Assembly: GCA_022414725.1 (NCBI GenBank)
Contig: CM039462.1
Span: 114,504,875-114,568,874 of the forward strand
Direction of reading: 5' to 3'
DNA: 64,000 nucleotides
Origin: Microglena sp. YARC
Taxonomy: Eukaryota > Chlorophyta > Chlorophyceae > Chlamydomonadales > Chlamydomonadaceae
Made by a program: the position numbers and the translations under genes. Positions 11,994 to 23,237 of this stretch are shown here, piece by piece; the first letter of the stretch is position 1, and each line of letters begins with the position of its first letter. The notes under the pieces are model-generated. The model was not told the origin of the DNA, did no database searches, and saw nothing but the letters and a program-made list of their open reading frames with translations.

Positions 11994-12129
11994 AACTCAG
12001 GGCTCCCGTCCGTTAAACAATTGTTTGGGGTTCAGTTCATCAGTTTTTTTTTCTTTTGAAGCCTTTCCTATATGGTTGGGCAAGTCCCTTAAGCCTATTT
12101 GGCCTACCCCTGGACTGTAACGTACATAA
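11994..12129. repeat. dispersed ~145-bp repeat, copy 2
   Basis: Diverged second copy of the repeat at 6,142-6,290, in the same orientation, starting CTGTAGCACGAACTCAGG. Its far edge is less conserved. Confidence 0.7.
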
Positions 12130-12955
12130 ATACATATTATGATACGATATACAGCCGTATCATACCCGACTGCCTGGACCACCCGACCGGCCAGGACGGC
12201 TTCCTGCCAGGTCCAGGAGCCGGGTAGCCGCCAGGCATTGCCGGGGCGTAGAACCTAACCTACGCCCTGCTATACTCGCAGGCGACTACAATGCTAGTCG
12301 TCTCACTTGTAATCTATCTAAATACCAAATAACAATACACTATGAAAGTTTGGGGTATTTAATTTTGAGGAAGTGTATGTGCCGTGAGTATAAGTGCATG
12401 ATGATCATATTGTATTATTGGGGGGTGTTTGAGAGTTTTCAAGGGGCTGTTTTGTGTATGTCCCTCACAAAGATATAAGGTCAGATATACGGTATGTATC
12501 AAGCACCTTAGTCAAGTAAACATCTAGAAAACAGCTTTAGTGCCCCTTGTAACGATTCTGTCCCCCCACCTCACTACTAATGTGATCATGGCGGGTGCCG
12601 GGTCTTTTCCGATAACTTCATTTTACCCCAAAAAACCAGTAGGGGTCTTTCCGATAGTCCCTCCGCACGAATTATATCTCGGGGGGTGTCCGTTAGATTT
12701 TCCCGTGCAATACCGTGGTAGTACCGTGGGCGGCTTGTTGATTAGCCGTAGGCTCATGGATGCGAAGCATCCATCTGTGCGGGGTGTTTCTGTCCATGAT
12801 TCGCCTAAGATTCGGGAGCTGACGCGATTCGCCTTATAGATTCGAGAGCTGACGTGTGTCCCGCGAATAGATAAGAAACAATACGACAAAATACGACAAA
12901 ATACGACAAAATACGATTAGCCAGACTTCGTTATACTTTGTTACACCTTTCTACT
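12130..12955. other. host flank left of the provirus
   Basis: No gene is recognised. An 11-bp tandem (ATACGACAAA-type) lies at about 12,880-12,916. The motif GGGAGCTGACGCGA recurs here (about 12,816) and again inside the left viral subterminal region (about 13,180), so the left viral end could extend further out than I have drawn it. Confidence 0.45.
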
Positions 12956-12968
12956 CTCCGCGCAGGAT

Positions 12969-13022
12969 GCGACTGTCTACCGGTTACCGTTCCGCCCCCG
13001 CTACTCGCAGGAGGAGGAGTGG
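12969..13022 (+). repeat. left terminal inverted repeat of the provirus
   Basis: 54 bp starting GCGACTGTCTACCGG that match the reverse complement of 61,526-61,579 with one G/A mismatch. A further matching block (GAGGAAGTCAAGAGGAAGTC) that is contiguous with the repeat on the right is displaced to 13,469-13,488 here, so about 450 bp has been gained inside the left terminal repeat. Confidence 0.8.
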
Positions 13023-13572
13023 TTGCCCCACAGGATCGTGGTTGCCCCTGCAGTACTGCAGTACTGCTTCGCGTAGGCCCTTCGTGCATCCTGCTCCGTC
13101 CAGGAGCAGGAGGTACCGTGGTTGTCCCTGCATTAGTCGTGGTTGCCCCTGCAGTAGTCGTTGGAATTGTCTGAGGGAGCTGACGCGAGTCCCGCCAGAA
13201 GGAAGAAAAGAATGACATAAGAATGACGAATGAATGACGAATGAATGACTTCCGCGCGACTCAAAAATGAAGATTCGGGGCATGCCAACTACGACCCCCA
13301 AAGGACAGCGTGGCTGAGAGTCAAGAGGGAGTCGCGTCAGCTCCCGTCACGTAGTGATGACTCGCGGCATACTTGATTACACTTCGTTACACATTTCTAC
13401 TCTCCCCGACAGGAACCCCGACAGGAACCAACTGCAACCGTCTGCCGATTCAGCCGTGAGACGAAGCCGAGGAAGTCAAGAGGAAGTCAGGAGCCGCGGC
13501 AGGACCCGACTGTCTCCAGGTTCCCGTTCAGCCCGCGAGTCATCACTACGTGACGGGAGCTGCTGCTACTCA
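13023..13572. other. left subterminal region of the provirus
   Basis: No coding sequence is recognised. It contains short tandem units around GTGGTTGCCCCTGCAG (13,020-13,165), ATGAATGACGA repeats (13,210-13,245), and a second copy of TTACAC-TTTCTACTCTCC (about 13,388-13,408) that also occurs just outside the terminal repeat (about 12,941-12,960). The matching right-hand region is only about 60 bp, so this end has expanded. Confidence 0.55.
13338..13562. repeat. 30-bp perfect inverted repeat with 165-bp spacer
   Basis: The arms at 13,338-13,367 (starting CAGCTCCCGTCACG) and 13,533-13,562 are exact reverse complements. The spacer holds the displaced terminal-repeat block at 13,469-13,488. It could form a cruciform, or mark a small non-autonomous insertion inside the viral end. 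Confidence 0.85.
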
Positions 13573-13759
13573 CTACTTGATGACTTTTGCTAGCCCTTGA
13601 GCTATACGACCTACCCCGCTAGCTTTGGATAGTATTTTTTCAACTTCTGGACTGAACTGCTGAAACGCGCTTCCTACGCCCCTTATTCCGTCCGCTACCC
13701 CTCCCTGTCCCAACAAGTCAGCGATGGAGGCTGCCGCATTGGACACTGGTCCCGCAAAT
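13573..13759 (-). pseudogene. 3' part of a 99-aa viral protein, split by Gypsy
   Basis: This segment encodes the last 61 codons of a small viral gene and ends in TAG at 13,573-13,575. Its other part is at 40,717-40,829, on the far side of the 27-kb Gypsy element; joining them through a single copy of the duplicated CAAAT keeps the frame. The protein is Gly/Ala/Val-rich with amphipathic stretches (IADLLGQGG, VEKILSKASGVGRIAQGL) and no enzyme motif. Small basic amphipathic proteins next to the penton gene are frequent in Polinton-like viruses, where some resemble adenovirus minor core or membrane-lytic proteins, but I cannot assign this one. It is the last gene of the leftward block. Confidence 0.7.
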
Positions 13760-14054
13760 TGTGGTGGATAACGATCCTCCCACTGAGTTGCCACGCGGTG
13801 GTGACGACTTTCCGACAGATGACGAACGACTTCTGTAGGCAGTTGAAACCGAGCGAATTGACCCACTGATCAGTGTCTGATCAGCTACTCGGGAATACCT
13901 AAAACGAGGGTTCCATTAGGGTCTAGACGCGCTGGAAGCGGGAAGGGAGTCTTAAGCCGTGCTTCTGACTCTTAGGGCCGTCTAAACTCCTGAGATCATT
14001 TCTTAGGCTTCCAGTTACAAGACACTCCGTGTTACAAGGTATTCATATACCACA
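13760..14054 (+). repeat. Gypsy 5' LTR
   Basis: 295 bp, TG...CA ends, matching 40,417-40,711. It is followed directly by ATTGGTTTCTTAAGCCTGG, the expected position of a tRNA primer-binding site; this does not look like the usual initiator-Met site. Confidence 0.92.
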
Positions 14055-14145
14055 ATTGGTTTCTTAAGCCTGGTCGCGCTTTCAAACCGCGCCACTCGCT
14101 TTACTCCCCACCCCCGACGTCCCCTCGAGCCCACCATCACCGAGT

Positions 14146-15818
14146 ATGGCCTCTTCTTCAGCCCACGCTGCTGCGGCTCCACCTTCTGAGGTCCCGGATG
14201 TTGACGACATGGACCACGAGGAGCTCCTCCAGCAAGTCAAGGCTTGGGAGCTGCACGAGCTCTCCAAGGAGAAAAGAAAAGGCGCTGGAGGGCCGGCACC
14301 TTCGCCTCCCGACCTTTCAGCTACCGAGAAGGAGCTGAAGGAAGCGCGGATGGCTGTCAAAGTCAATGGCAAGAAGGTCGCCACAAGGCCTGACTCCACG
14401 CCGCTTGGCAAGGCTGCCGCGCACGTTGCCCTCGTGGAGAAGGACAGGGTTATCGCTAGCCTCGAACTTCTTCACCATCACGAGGCCGAGGCCACCGCAT
14501 CCAAGCACCTTGAGGAGATGGCTCGGCTCCAAATGCGAATGAGGGATGCCGAACAGGAGACACTTCGAGTTTCCGCTCTCCTGAAGGCCCAGCAAACGCC
14601 CCCCGCTGGACCACCTGAGGGCCCCGCTGCTGGATCGCCTGCAACGCCCCCCGCCCCCGCTGGACCACCGGATGGCCCCGCTGCTGGATCGCCTGCAACG
14701 CCCCCCGCCCCCGCTGGACAACCCGCGGCCCCCACAGCTGGACTGCGGGCCCCCCTGCTGATGGATCGCCTGCTGCTGGCCAGCCCGCTGCTGAAGCGCC
14801 CGCTGCAGGACCGCCCGCTGTTGGCCCTCCCGCTGGACCTCATTCGGACGCTTTAATGGCTCTACGTGCCCAGATTGAGCTGCTGGAGGCCAAGGCCAAA
14901 GTGGCTGAGCTACAAGCTGCGGCAGCTAAGGTAGAGTCACATGTTTTGCCCTTGGTCCCGAGGCCCTTAGTTGGCAAGTATGAACGTCCATCCCTTTGGA
15001 CTGGGGTAGAAGACAAGAAGCTCCCGAGGGGTAGGATTTGGTGGAAGTTGCTAGAGTCATATTGCACGTTGCACCATATGTTAGTACCATCCAACATACC
15101 AAACTTCTTTGGTGGGGTAGCTGCCGAGTGGCTAGACCACCTCATGACCGCGTCACCGGCCATTACGTGGGCTGAGATAAAAACTCAGTTCCTAAACTTC
15201 TATGACCCCTACCATGCTGACGACGACATCAATGCACGCCAACGGCTGCATGCCAACTCGATTCGGCAGACCTCGACGGTTAGGCATTACGCTATGGCTT
15301 TCCAAAACGAAGTGCGCATTGCCGGGGGTATGCAATTGGATGATCAGCTAGTTCTGTTTCGGTTTGGTCTGATTCCAACCATCGAGGCACGATGCCGCAG
15401 ACGTACTGCTGCACAAGGAGGCCGATTTTCCTCTTTAGACGAGCTTGTCGAACATGCTGCTGCCATTGAAACTGAACTTGCTGCCACCAAAACACCAACC
15501 CCTACCTCGGCCATGTACGTTCAGGCAAAAGGCAAACGGCCTGGTGGACCTCACGAGGGGTCCACCCAGCACAAGCACAAGAAGGGCACGGCCCAGACTC
15601 CAGCTGCAACCCGCCCGCCGCCCTTTTCCAGCCCTGCGGGACAGCTACAATTTGCTGAAAAGCATAAGTGGAAGCAGGCTGACGGTCAGCCCTGGACACC
15701 GGATGCTATTAAACTAGCTAAGGAGGGTAACTTATGTTACAAGTGTGGTACGAAGCGCACGGCCACTACAGCCACTGCCCCCTCCAAGTGCCCTAGCTGC
15801 CCTACCGTTAGGAAGTAG
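14146..15818 (+). CDS. gag: Gypsy gag polyprotein (one frameshift)
   Basis: Starts at ATG 14,146 with an Ala-rich, acidic N-terminus, then a charged helical stretch (residues about 60-145) and an Ala/Pro/Gly repeat region. In that repeat, near 14,740, the frame shifts by one; the second frame runs through ATG 14,856 and a retrotransposon gag domain (WLDHLM..., QFLNFYDPYHADDD, FRFGLIPTIEARCR) to a Cys-rich tail with CYKCGTK and CPSCP, a degenerate zinc knuckle for RNA binding. Gag forms the virus-like particle and packages the RNA. It ends in TAG (15,816-15,818), and the pol frame continues beyond this stop without a shift. The frameshift lies in GC-rich repetitive DNA, so a sequencing error is plausible. 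Confidence 0.8.
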
Positions 15819-16933
15819 GATGTAGGTCTGCTTGTAGACATAGATAGGGATGTTCTTTTTCAGTTTCCGTCCCCTACTATCTGTGTAACACCATCTACAG
15901 CACAGACCACATCCCCTCCTTGCCTTCCGACCCTGCCCCCGCTTCCTGCCATTCCATGCATATCTGCTTGCACAACAGCTTGTGTCCACGCGGACCAAGC
16001 TACCACACACTTTGAGGCCACCCTATCGGGGGTATCTGGCAAAGTTCTCATTGACAGTGGAGCAGACTCTGTCTTCGTAGACGCAGAATTCTGTGCTAGG
16101 GCAGGTTTAGCCACCTTTACGGGCTCACCAGTCATGGTGCGGGTAGCTGATGGATCCCAAGTCCTCACTACTACGAGAACGAGTTTTGTCCTGAACTTAG
16201 GCAAACATAGGTCAGAAATTAAATCTGCTTATGTCCTCCCTACGCTAGGGCCCGGCACTACCGCACTTCTCGGAAGAAGTTGGATGATGCAGACGGGGTG
16301 CTGCATTGGTTTTGAAGAGACACGTCTCAGAGCCAGTTTCAAAATAGCTAAAAAGCATAAACGTAGAGTAGCAGTCGAACCGTACTCCACCCGACTCGAG
16401 TCGGAACCTCTCTCCATCAAGGAATTGGTTGCTTATACTTTGGCACGTGTCGAATTTTTTGACACAGCACAGCGAAAAACGCCAGGAGTCCTGTCGAACA
16501 GAGCACTTAAAAAGTTTATCCGCAAATCAAAACAAAAACTCAATTGTTTCGAAGTCCTAGTCACATCAGTGGACCAAAACGACGATGCCTTTACAATTCG
16601 AGTAACGGCCGCACAAGCAAACACGGTGCAACAAACGAAACACGAACGGATAATCTCGGGTTGCGAAACGGACTTAAAAAAGGTCTTCGCCCTGGCAGAC
16701 AAGATTTCTGACCTTAGGGCTGACACCCCATTCGTATGCCCCCTCACGGAGGCGGCATCCCCACAATTCTCTCGAGGACACAGGTTGTCCCCCGCAGAAC
16801 TGCTAGAGGTCCAAAACCAAGTTAAAGACTTGTTGGCCAAAGGCTACATCAGCCCTAGCTCGAGCCCGTGGGGCGCACCAGTCCTTTTCATCGCCAAACC
16901 CGATGGCTCTTGGAGGATGGCTATCGACTATCG
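15819..16933 (+). CDS. pol: Gypsy pol, N-terminal part (protease and start of RT)
   Basis: Open in the gag frame directly after the gag TAG. An aspartic protease carries the active-site triplet in VLIDSGADS (about 16,050). RT begins with FSRGHRLSPAELLEVQ and LLAKGYISPSSSPWGAPV, then KPDGSWRMAIDYR, where Copia A has been inserted (TSD TATCG). It resumes at 37,559. The protease cleaves the polyprotein and the RT copies the RNA to DNA. Upstream of the protease, about 70 residues carry no recognised motif. Confidence 0.85.
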
Positions 16934-17235
16934 TGTCAGCATGAATTGCGGTGCTCTCACGCGTTTTATGACTTGGTGACTACTTATGAACTTCCTTAGA
17001 ACTATCGGTCCTGACAGTACTATGTCAGCTTACTGTTGACTGCGTCATCGGTTCTTCTGACACGCGCTGTCTAACCTGTACCCTGATCAGGTTCCAGGCT
17101 ACCGCCCCCCTTTCCTCCGCTGGTGTCCCTTTATGGTTCCACTATCTTTTGTAATATTTATTCTCGTCTCCGCATTTATAGATTGGCGTGCTGCACACAC
17201 TAAGTCCACTCTCCGGAGTGTTATCCAAGCTGATA
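16934..17235 (+). repeat. Copia A 5' LTR
   Basis: 302 bp, TGTCAGC to GCTGATA, near-identical to the LTRs of Copia C and to the split 3' LTR of A. It is followed by GGTTATAAGGTCCCTC, an unassigned primer-binding site. Confidence 0.9.
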
Positions 17236-17272
17236 GGTTATAAGGTCCCTCATTTACTACCACTGCTTTGCG

Positions 17273-19453
17273 ATGCAACTTCCGCGAGGGCCTCCCGCTA
17301 ATTTTGAGAAACTCCACGACAAGAATGGAGAATCTTGGACGCGCGGGATGCGCAGTGTCATTATCAGCAATGGCTGCGACCGTGTCCTTCCTAAGGAGGA
17401 CCCGGGTCCTCTTGATGATTGGCTAGACGTCTGTGCACCAGCTGCCTCTGCTAGCGGTCATGAGAGTCCTTCCGCCATCGTGGAAGTAACCCCCCCCAAT
17501 CAATCCTCCACCTTTACGGCTCCTTCTGCTACTGTCCGACGTCTCTCTCCTGAGATTGAGGACGTTCTGATGCGACTCTGCTGTGCTTCCACTCAGATTA
17601 TCCAGTACGCAAGGGCGCCTCCTCCTCCTGATGCCCGTTTTGACTACGACTATCAAGAACTTGCTCGTCATCGCCGTGCAGATGGCTATGCTGATGACTC
17701 TGATGATGGTGATGAAGATCTGCAGAGTGCTATGAGTGGTGACTTCGGTGGAGTCACTCCTTCCACTGCTACTCGAGTGTTCAATTCTACCGTCTCTCCT
17801 GTGTATGAGCCTCTGTCGGCACCTGCTCTTGCGCCTTCCCCGGAGTTTAAGCCTGATCCAGTCTCTGCGCCTCTGCTTGCGCCCCTTCCACCTGTCCACC
17901 CGGAGGTGGCCAGGCCGTCTTTGATGCAGAAGTCTGCGTCTTTCACCTTGCCTCCGGACCGAGGTCTGTCTGGCTACAATACTCGTGCTCGAGAGGCTTC
18001 TGCTGCTGCTGCTGGCCGCGCATCCTTTGCTGGCCCTTCGCAGGAGCCCCCTCCACCCCCGCCTCCGCCTGTGGAGCAGCCCCCTGCTCCTGGCCCTCCG
18101 CCATATGTGCCTCCTTCGCTGTCATGCGACTCCTGGGAGCATCTGCTCGATGGCGGACATCCTCTGCGTCTATCCCTGCAGGACTGCCGTCTTATCCGCC
18201 AAGCTCAACATGCTGGGGAATCCTTGGACCGCACTCTGTACGGTAGGCTGGATATGACTGCCACTCAGGCTATGGTTGATAGCAAGGGTCGCCCTAGGCC
18301 TAGGCGTGTGATGGCTTATTCTGAGCTAGGTCTAGAGTGTCGGGCTTTTCTGGGACCTGTTATGCCAGGGATTAACTACCCTCCTGCTAATGGTGTGACC
18401 TCTGGAGGGGTTGGGCGTAGGAACAGTGACCTGCGAGGTTACCAGTTTGTTAAGGTGCCACTCCCTTTCTGTCTTGTTCGTCCTGATTTCGAGCTCATTG
18501 TGCGTGTTGCGCGTTCCCTAGATCTCATCAGGAACTTAGATGACCAGCGCGCTTATGACGCTGGTCTTGCTGCTGAGTATTTTCTGGCGATTCGTGAGTC
18601 TTTAGCTCCTCGGTGTGCTCCTCCTGCTGCTAGAACTTCGGCCTCTCATGGTGAGTCTAGTGTCGATCCTGCACTGTTGGGTTTCAGTGCGCTTACCCTA
18701 CCCCGCCAAGAGTTCATGATCTTATCCATGATGCTTGCCAACATGACGGATGCCCTAGTCAAGGTGTATAGGGACTTTGCTTCACCTCGGGATATCTTTT
18801 TGCATATCCGGAGGCAGCAGTCCGATGCCCTTGCCTCGCGCGTCCCTCTCTTGCTGAAGGAGTATCATGCTTCGGTCATGGGCACTCATGAGCACGTTGA
18901 CGCTTTCTTTCGTCGGGTTCGCGGTATGTGCACTGACCTGCGCAGTGCTGGGTTTCCGCAGACTCAGCGTCACGCCATGGGCATTATAGTTCAAGGTGCG
19001 AGTCTGCCCCGGTTCGAAACGCTGCGGATTAAGTATGGTATCCGGATATACAACCAGCAACCTGTTGAGTACTGGTCCTGTCTAGAGGAATATAGGCAGC
19101 TAGATATTCTTAACATAGCGCTCCCTCAGTCGGATTCCAGGCATCCTGGTTGGTCCCGGACCGCTCCTCAGTTTCCTGCTAATGCTGCATTTCAGCGGCG
19201 GCAGAAGACTGGTGGTGGTTCTGGGTCGAACAAGAGGCGCCTGGAATGCACCTGGGGACCATGCCCCCACAAGGATGGTCACTCGGAGGACCGTTGCTGG
19301 ACGAAGTTCCCTGCCCTGCGAAGGGTCCCTGGTCGTGCAGAACCAACGCTTCCTTCACCGTTGCCTGCTAACCTGGCCCTTCCAGGTCACCTTACTCCAA
19401 AGCAATTGTCTTCCTTGCAGGCTCAAATTGATGGGTTTGCTATGCAGAAGTAG
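17273..19453 (+). CDS. gag: Copia A gag
   Basis: A 726-residue uninterrupted ORF. The first half is low-complexity and acidic/Pro-rich (PPPPPPP near residue 265). The second half has the Copia-type gag helices (MMLANMTDALVKVYRDF, HVDAFFRRVRGMCTDLRS, EYWSCLEEYRQLDIL). A CCHC-type zinc knuckle, C-x4-C-x5-H-x4-C, lies around residues 657-675. Gag assembles particles and binds the element RNA. At over 700 residues it is long for a Copia gag. It ends in TAG; the following frame is open in phase with pol, so gag-pol would need read-through of this stop. Confidence 0.85.
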   Translation: MQLPRGPPANFEKLHDKNGESWTRGMRSVIISNGCDRVLPKEDPGPLDDWLDVCAPAASASGHESPSAIVEVTPPNQSSTFTAPSATVRRLSPEIEDVLMRLCCASTQIIQYARAPPPPDARFDYDYQELARHRRADGYADDSDDGDEDLQSAMSGDFGGVTPSTATRVFNSTVSPVYEPLSAPALAPSPEFKPDPVSAPLLAPLPPVHPEVARPSLMQKSASFTLPPDRGLSGYNTRAREASAAAAGRASFAGPSQEPPPPPPPPVEQPPAPGPPPYVPPSLSCDSWEHLLDGGHPLRLSLQDCRLIRQAQHAGESLDRTLYGRLDMTATQAMVDSKGRPRPRRVMAYSELGLECRAFLGPVMPGINYPPANGVTSGGVGRRNSDLRGYQFVKVPLPFCLVRPDFELIVRVARSLDLIRNLDDQRAYDAGLAAEYFLAIRESLAPRCAPPAARTSASHGESSVDPALLGFSALTLPRQEFMILSMMLANMTDALVKVYRDFASPRDIFLHIRRQQSDALASRVPLLLKEYHASVMGTHEHVDAFFRRVRGMCTDLRSAGFPQTQRHAMGIIVQGASLPRFETLRIKYGIRIYNQQPVEYWSCLEEYRQLDILNIALPQSDSRHPGWSRTAPQFPANAAFQRRQKTGGGSGSNKRRLECTWGPCPHKDGHSEDRCWTKFPALRRVPGRAEPTLPSPLPANLALPGHLTPKQLSSLQAQIDGFAMQK

Positions 19454-22400
19454 CAGGTAAGCCATGTCCTATTCTCCTGCACCTCTAGGTTCTCAAATGT
19501 GTGTAGTCCGAGCCTGTCTGAGGGTGTCTGGCATGTGGATTCTGGAGCAGGAATGTCCATCACAGGTGATAGATCTTTGTTCACTGTGTTTGATGTTCCA
19601 CTGAATCTGCCATCAGTTCGATTTGGTGATGGTGTGGTTCAACGGGCAGTAGGTAAGGGATCCATTGAGTTATGTAGTGATTGGTTACCAACACCAATCA
19701 TTCTAACTAATGTTCTCTACATACCTCACTGTCCGGTGAACCTCCTGTCAGTAAATGCTGTGGCTCATTCTCTCCACTGCAAGATTTCTTTTGATAGTAT
19801 TAGTTGCACTGCCACTCAGGGCTCTTCTATTTTCTGGTCCTTCCCTGCCTCCGGTGATGGTGTTTACAAGTTTGCATGTAGGCCTTGTTACACCACCAGT
19901 GGCTGTTCGTTTGGTGCTGACAATTACCCAGCTTTTGCACTTGATGTTGATGAGGACGGTGGAGTTGTTATCCCTACCACTCCTGAATGGCTGTGGCATA
20001 GGCGGCTGGGTCACCCCGGCTATGATGCCATGCACAGACTTGTCAAGAAGGGTATGGTTAAGAACTTACCCCTCTCACTCAACCAGGTCCAAAAACTGGC
20101 TAAGATCCCTTGTGATGCTTGTCAAAAGGCTAAGGGCAAACGTCTCCCTTTTCCTAAAGCAAGCACTACTCCGATCAATGCACCTCTCCAACGCCTTCAC
20201 TTGGACATCATGGGGCCAGTTCATATTAGAGGTCTGCGTGGGGAGTTTTATATTCTGTGCCTCACAGACCAACACTCTGGCTATGCTGAAGTGTTGTGCT
20301 TGAGGACCAGGGATGAAGCTCCCTTAGCAGTTCAGACTATCATCCTCAGATGGATGAATCAGCTGCACGGGTTTGCCTTTAAGTGCCTGAGGTCTGACAG
20401 GGCTAAGGAGTTTATAGTAAAGTGGTTTGAGGATTGGCTGATATCGGTTGGGGCAGTGCATGAGTTATCTTTGGCATACACTGCACAGCAGAATGCAACT
20501 GTGGAGAGGTACAATGGGGTCTTACAGTCTATAGCTAGGAGTATCCACCTGGAGTCTAAGCTAACTAAGTCTTTCTGGCCCTATGCCTTCCTAGCTGCGT
20601 GTTACCTTCGTAATCGCTTGCCCAATCAGGGAGATAAGACTCCTCATGAGCTTTTCTTTGGGGTTCAGCCTGATGTGTCGATGTTGCGCGTGTTCGGATG
20701 CCCTTGCTACGTTACGTTAGTCAATGGGAAGAAGCGCAACAAGCTGGACGAAAGGGCGTTATCTGGTAGACTGGTTGGGTATTCCCTGGTGAGTAAGGGT
20801 TATTTTGTTTGGGTTCCTAAGTTGCGCCAGGTAGTAGAGAGTCGTGATGTACTCTTCTATGAGCAGTTTGATCATAACTGTATTCCTGGGCTATCTCCCT
20901 ATGACGGGTCGCCGTATGTCTCTCGCATCCCTGCCGCTATCAACGGACATATGCCTGTGCCTACGGTTAATTCCCTTGACCCTTTGCTAACCCCAATTGT
21001 CGACCGCTGCCCTGATCATGGGATGACCTTGCGTCCCAGGTCAGGGGCTGATGGTGCTGTATTGTGTGTGAAGGCACTGGGCGGGCGAGATTCTGCAGTT
21101 CTTTCAGATAAAATCTTAGCCGAATCGCAGGGGGTCGCCAGGCCCTCCTCTGCGCCACATTTCGTCGGTGAAGATTTAGGATTACGACAGCCTTCGATCA
21201 TAGTGGTACCTGGATCAGGTCCATTGACTAATAGTCGCCAACCTCCGACCACCTCGGATGGCTCGCGGGTGTCGTTCATTCAGACGCCTCCTGTCGTCCC
21301 TGGTGGATTACTCGGGTCAAGCCCATGTGATGATGTAGCCGTTGCCGATAGTGCAAGTGATGATCTGGAACACTGGTCGGGTTCCGATACTGCGTATGGC
21401 TGGGGTGTTCCGGTCGACCCAGGCTTCGTTGATATAGAGGCAAATAAGGCCGGCCCTGTTCAACCAGGCAGTAGTTCTGCACTGGGGGCTATACTACCGG
21501 TTACTGCTGATACTGCTGATATCCCCGCTGCTCATGTACAAGTACACTGCTTGTACGTGGGAGCATACATTTCCACTTCCACTGAACTGACCTTCAAAGC
21601 TGCCATGCTTCCCACCAACCCTGACAGGGATCAATGGCTCCTTGCTATGAAGGATGAGATGGCGTCCCTACATGCCCATGGCACTTGGGCGCTCACTCCA
21701 CTGCCTCCTAAACAGAGGGTCCTGTCTGGCAGGTGGTTATTTGTGAAGAAGGTTGGGGTTGATGGTTCTATTCGCTTCAAGGCACGTTTTTGTGGTTCGT
21801 GGTTTTCTGCAGCGTCCTGGGTTGGATTTTCATGATGTATATGCCCCCGTTTCTTCTAAAGCAGGTCTGAGGGTGCTCCTGGCTGCCATCACTCATAGGA
21901 AGATGTTTGTTCGGCAGCTGGACATCAAGACTGCATTTCTGAATGCTCCCCTTGAACCTGGTCTGGACCTGTACTGCCACCAGCCTGAGGGCTTTAAGGT
22001 ACTTGGTCCTAACGGTGTTCCCCTTGTGTGCAAGCTGATCAAGTCCCTTTATGGTTTGAAACAGGCGCCCAGGGCTTGGAGTATGGACGTCAAGCGGGTT
22101 TTGGTTGCACATGGTTTTTATTATGTGCAAGGCGGAACCTGCTCTGTATTTTAGGAGGATTCTAATGGTGGGTGGAGCTATGTCCTAACCTATGTTGATG
22201 ATTTTATCTGTGCTTTTAGTGAGCTGGATAGGTATGTTTTGCTGATCAAGGCTATGGAGAAAGCTGGCTGGGAGGTCAAAGAGATGAGTGTGCCGGTTCA
22301 GTTCCTCTCCTTGGACATGGCTTGTACACTTGACTCTGACGGCAGGTGTGTTCAGATCAACCTCTCCCAGCACTCCTACATTGTTGATCTGGTGGAGCAG

Positions 22401-22544
22401 TTTGGTCTGACTGCTGCTGCCAAGCCCAGGTTTGGTGCCCCCATGGACAAGTCCACCGTCACTGACCCACCTGGAGAACCCCTGTCCTCTAATAGCCAGT
22501 ACCTCTCTCTTGTTGGTGCTTTGCTATACCTGGCTACTTGCACC
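19454..22544 (+). pseudogene. pol: Copia A pol, N-terminal part (PR-INT-RT)
   Basis: In phase with gag after one TAG. The protease has WHVDSGAGMSITGD (about 19,530). Integrase has a zinc finger (WHRRLGHPGYDAMH...CDACQKAKGKR) and D, D and E in HLDIMGP, LRSDRAKEF and NATVERYN. RT starts near 21,610 with MKDEMASLHAHGTW and RWLFVKK; a one-base T insertion near 21,788 and another near 22,116 shift the frame. The RT active site YVDDF lies near 22,192. The reading stops where Copia B is inserted, at LLYLATCT, and resumes at 29,465. Confidence 0.85.
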
Positions 22545-22869
22545 TATCAGCTTGAAATCACTCCGGTAGAGTGGACAGTAGATTAAAGCAGCGGAACAGA
22601 CGCACCAATCTATACACGGAGACAAGGATAACGTTACAGACACAGGAGAACCCATAAAGGGGCACCTGTGGTGAAAGGAGGCGGTAGACAGGAACCTAAC
22701 AGGGTACAGATCAGACCGGAGACGTAGGTGACAGGAAGCTGCCACTGAGTCATCTCAAGATGACTCAGTCCCACGGGAAGCTGGCTCAGGAGAGCCGATA
22801 GTTCTAAGGGAGTACATAAGTAGTCACCAAGTCATAAAACGCGTGAGAGCACCGCTATACATGCTGATA
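22545..22869 (-). repeat. Copia B 3' LTR
   Basis: 325 bp matching 29,136-29,459. Internally it shares blocks with the A/C LTR (GAACTATCGG, ACGCGT, GCACCGC) but differs elsewhere. Confidence 0.88.
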
Positions 22870-23237
22870 CTCCACCTATGACACAGGTGACATACAATAG
22901 TACTACTCCACCTATGGCACTGGTGACATAGAACTATATGTAACAAATTAAAAAAAAAAAATCAAAGAACTCCGAAAAATAAAAATCGAGAGAAACTTCA
23001 AATGAAACCCGAAGGGTGTAAGGGAAGGTATGAAGCAAGGCAAAGAACCAAAATTTGCCAAGTGGATATAAGAGGACAACTAAATATCGAAGTCGGGTAA
23101 CAACGGTATAGAAAACCCGATCCGGGAATAGGAACCTAATGCCAATCAATGATAACTTAAAGAAACTATAAATGTAACCAAAAATTCCAGAATACATGTA
23201 ACCAAAATTCTAGAATACATGTAGCAAAAAAATTGGT
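22870..23237 (-). other. Copia B 3' untranslated region
   Basis: Non-coding, AT-rich sequence between the pol stop and the 3' LTR. It contains the motif CACCTATG-ACACAGGTGACATA next to the LTR and GAAAACCCGATCCGGGAATA, both conserved in the other Copia copies. Confidence 0.75.

Noticed and set aside
12931..13301. Overlapping ORFs of 78-105 codons at the left viral end
   Set aside because: They overlap on both strands within tandem units of the terminal region and resemble nothing known.
19454..19496. A short intron (GTAAGC...CTCTAG) joining Copia gag to pol
   Set aside because: The TAG lies upstream of the possible donor, so splicing would not remove it.
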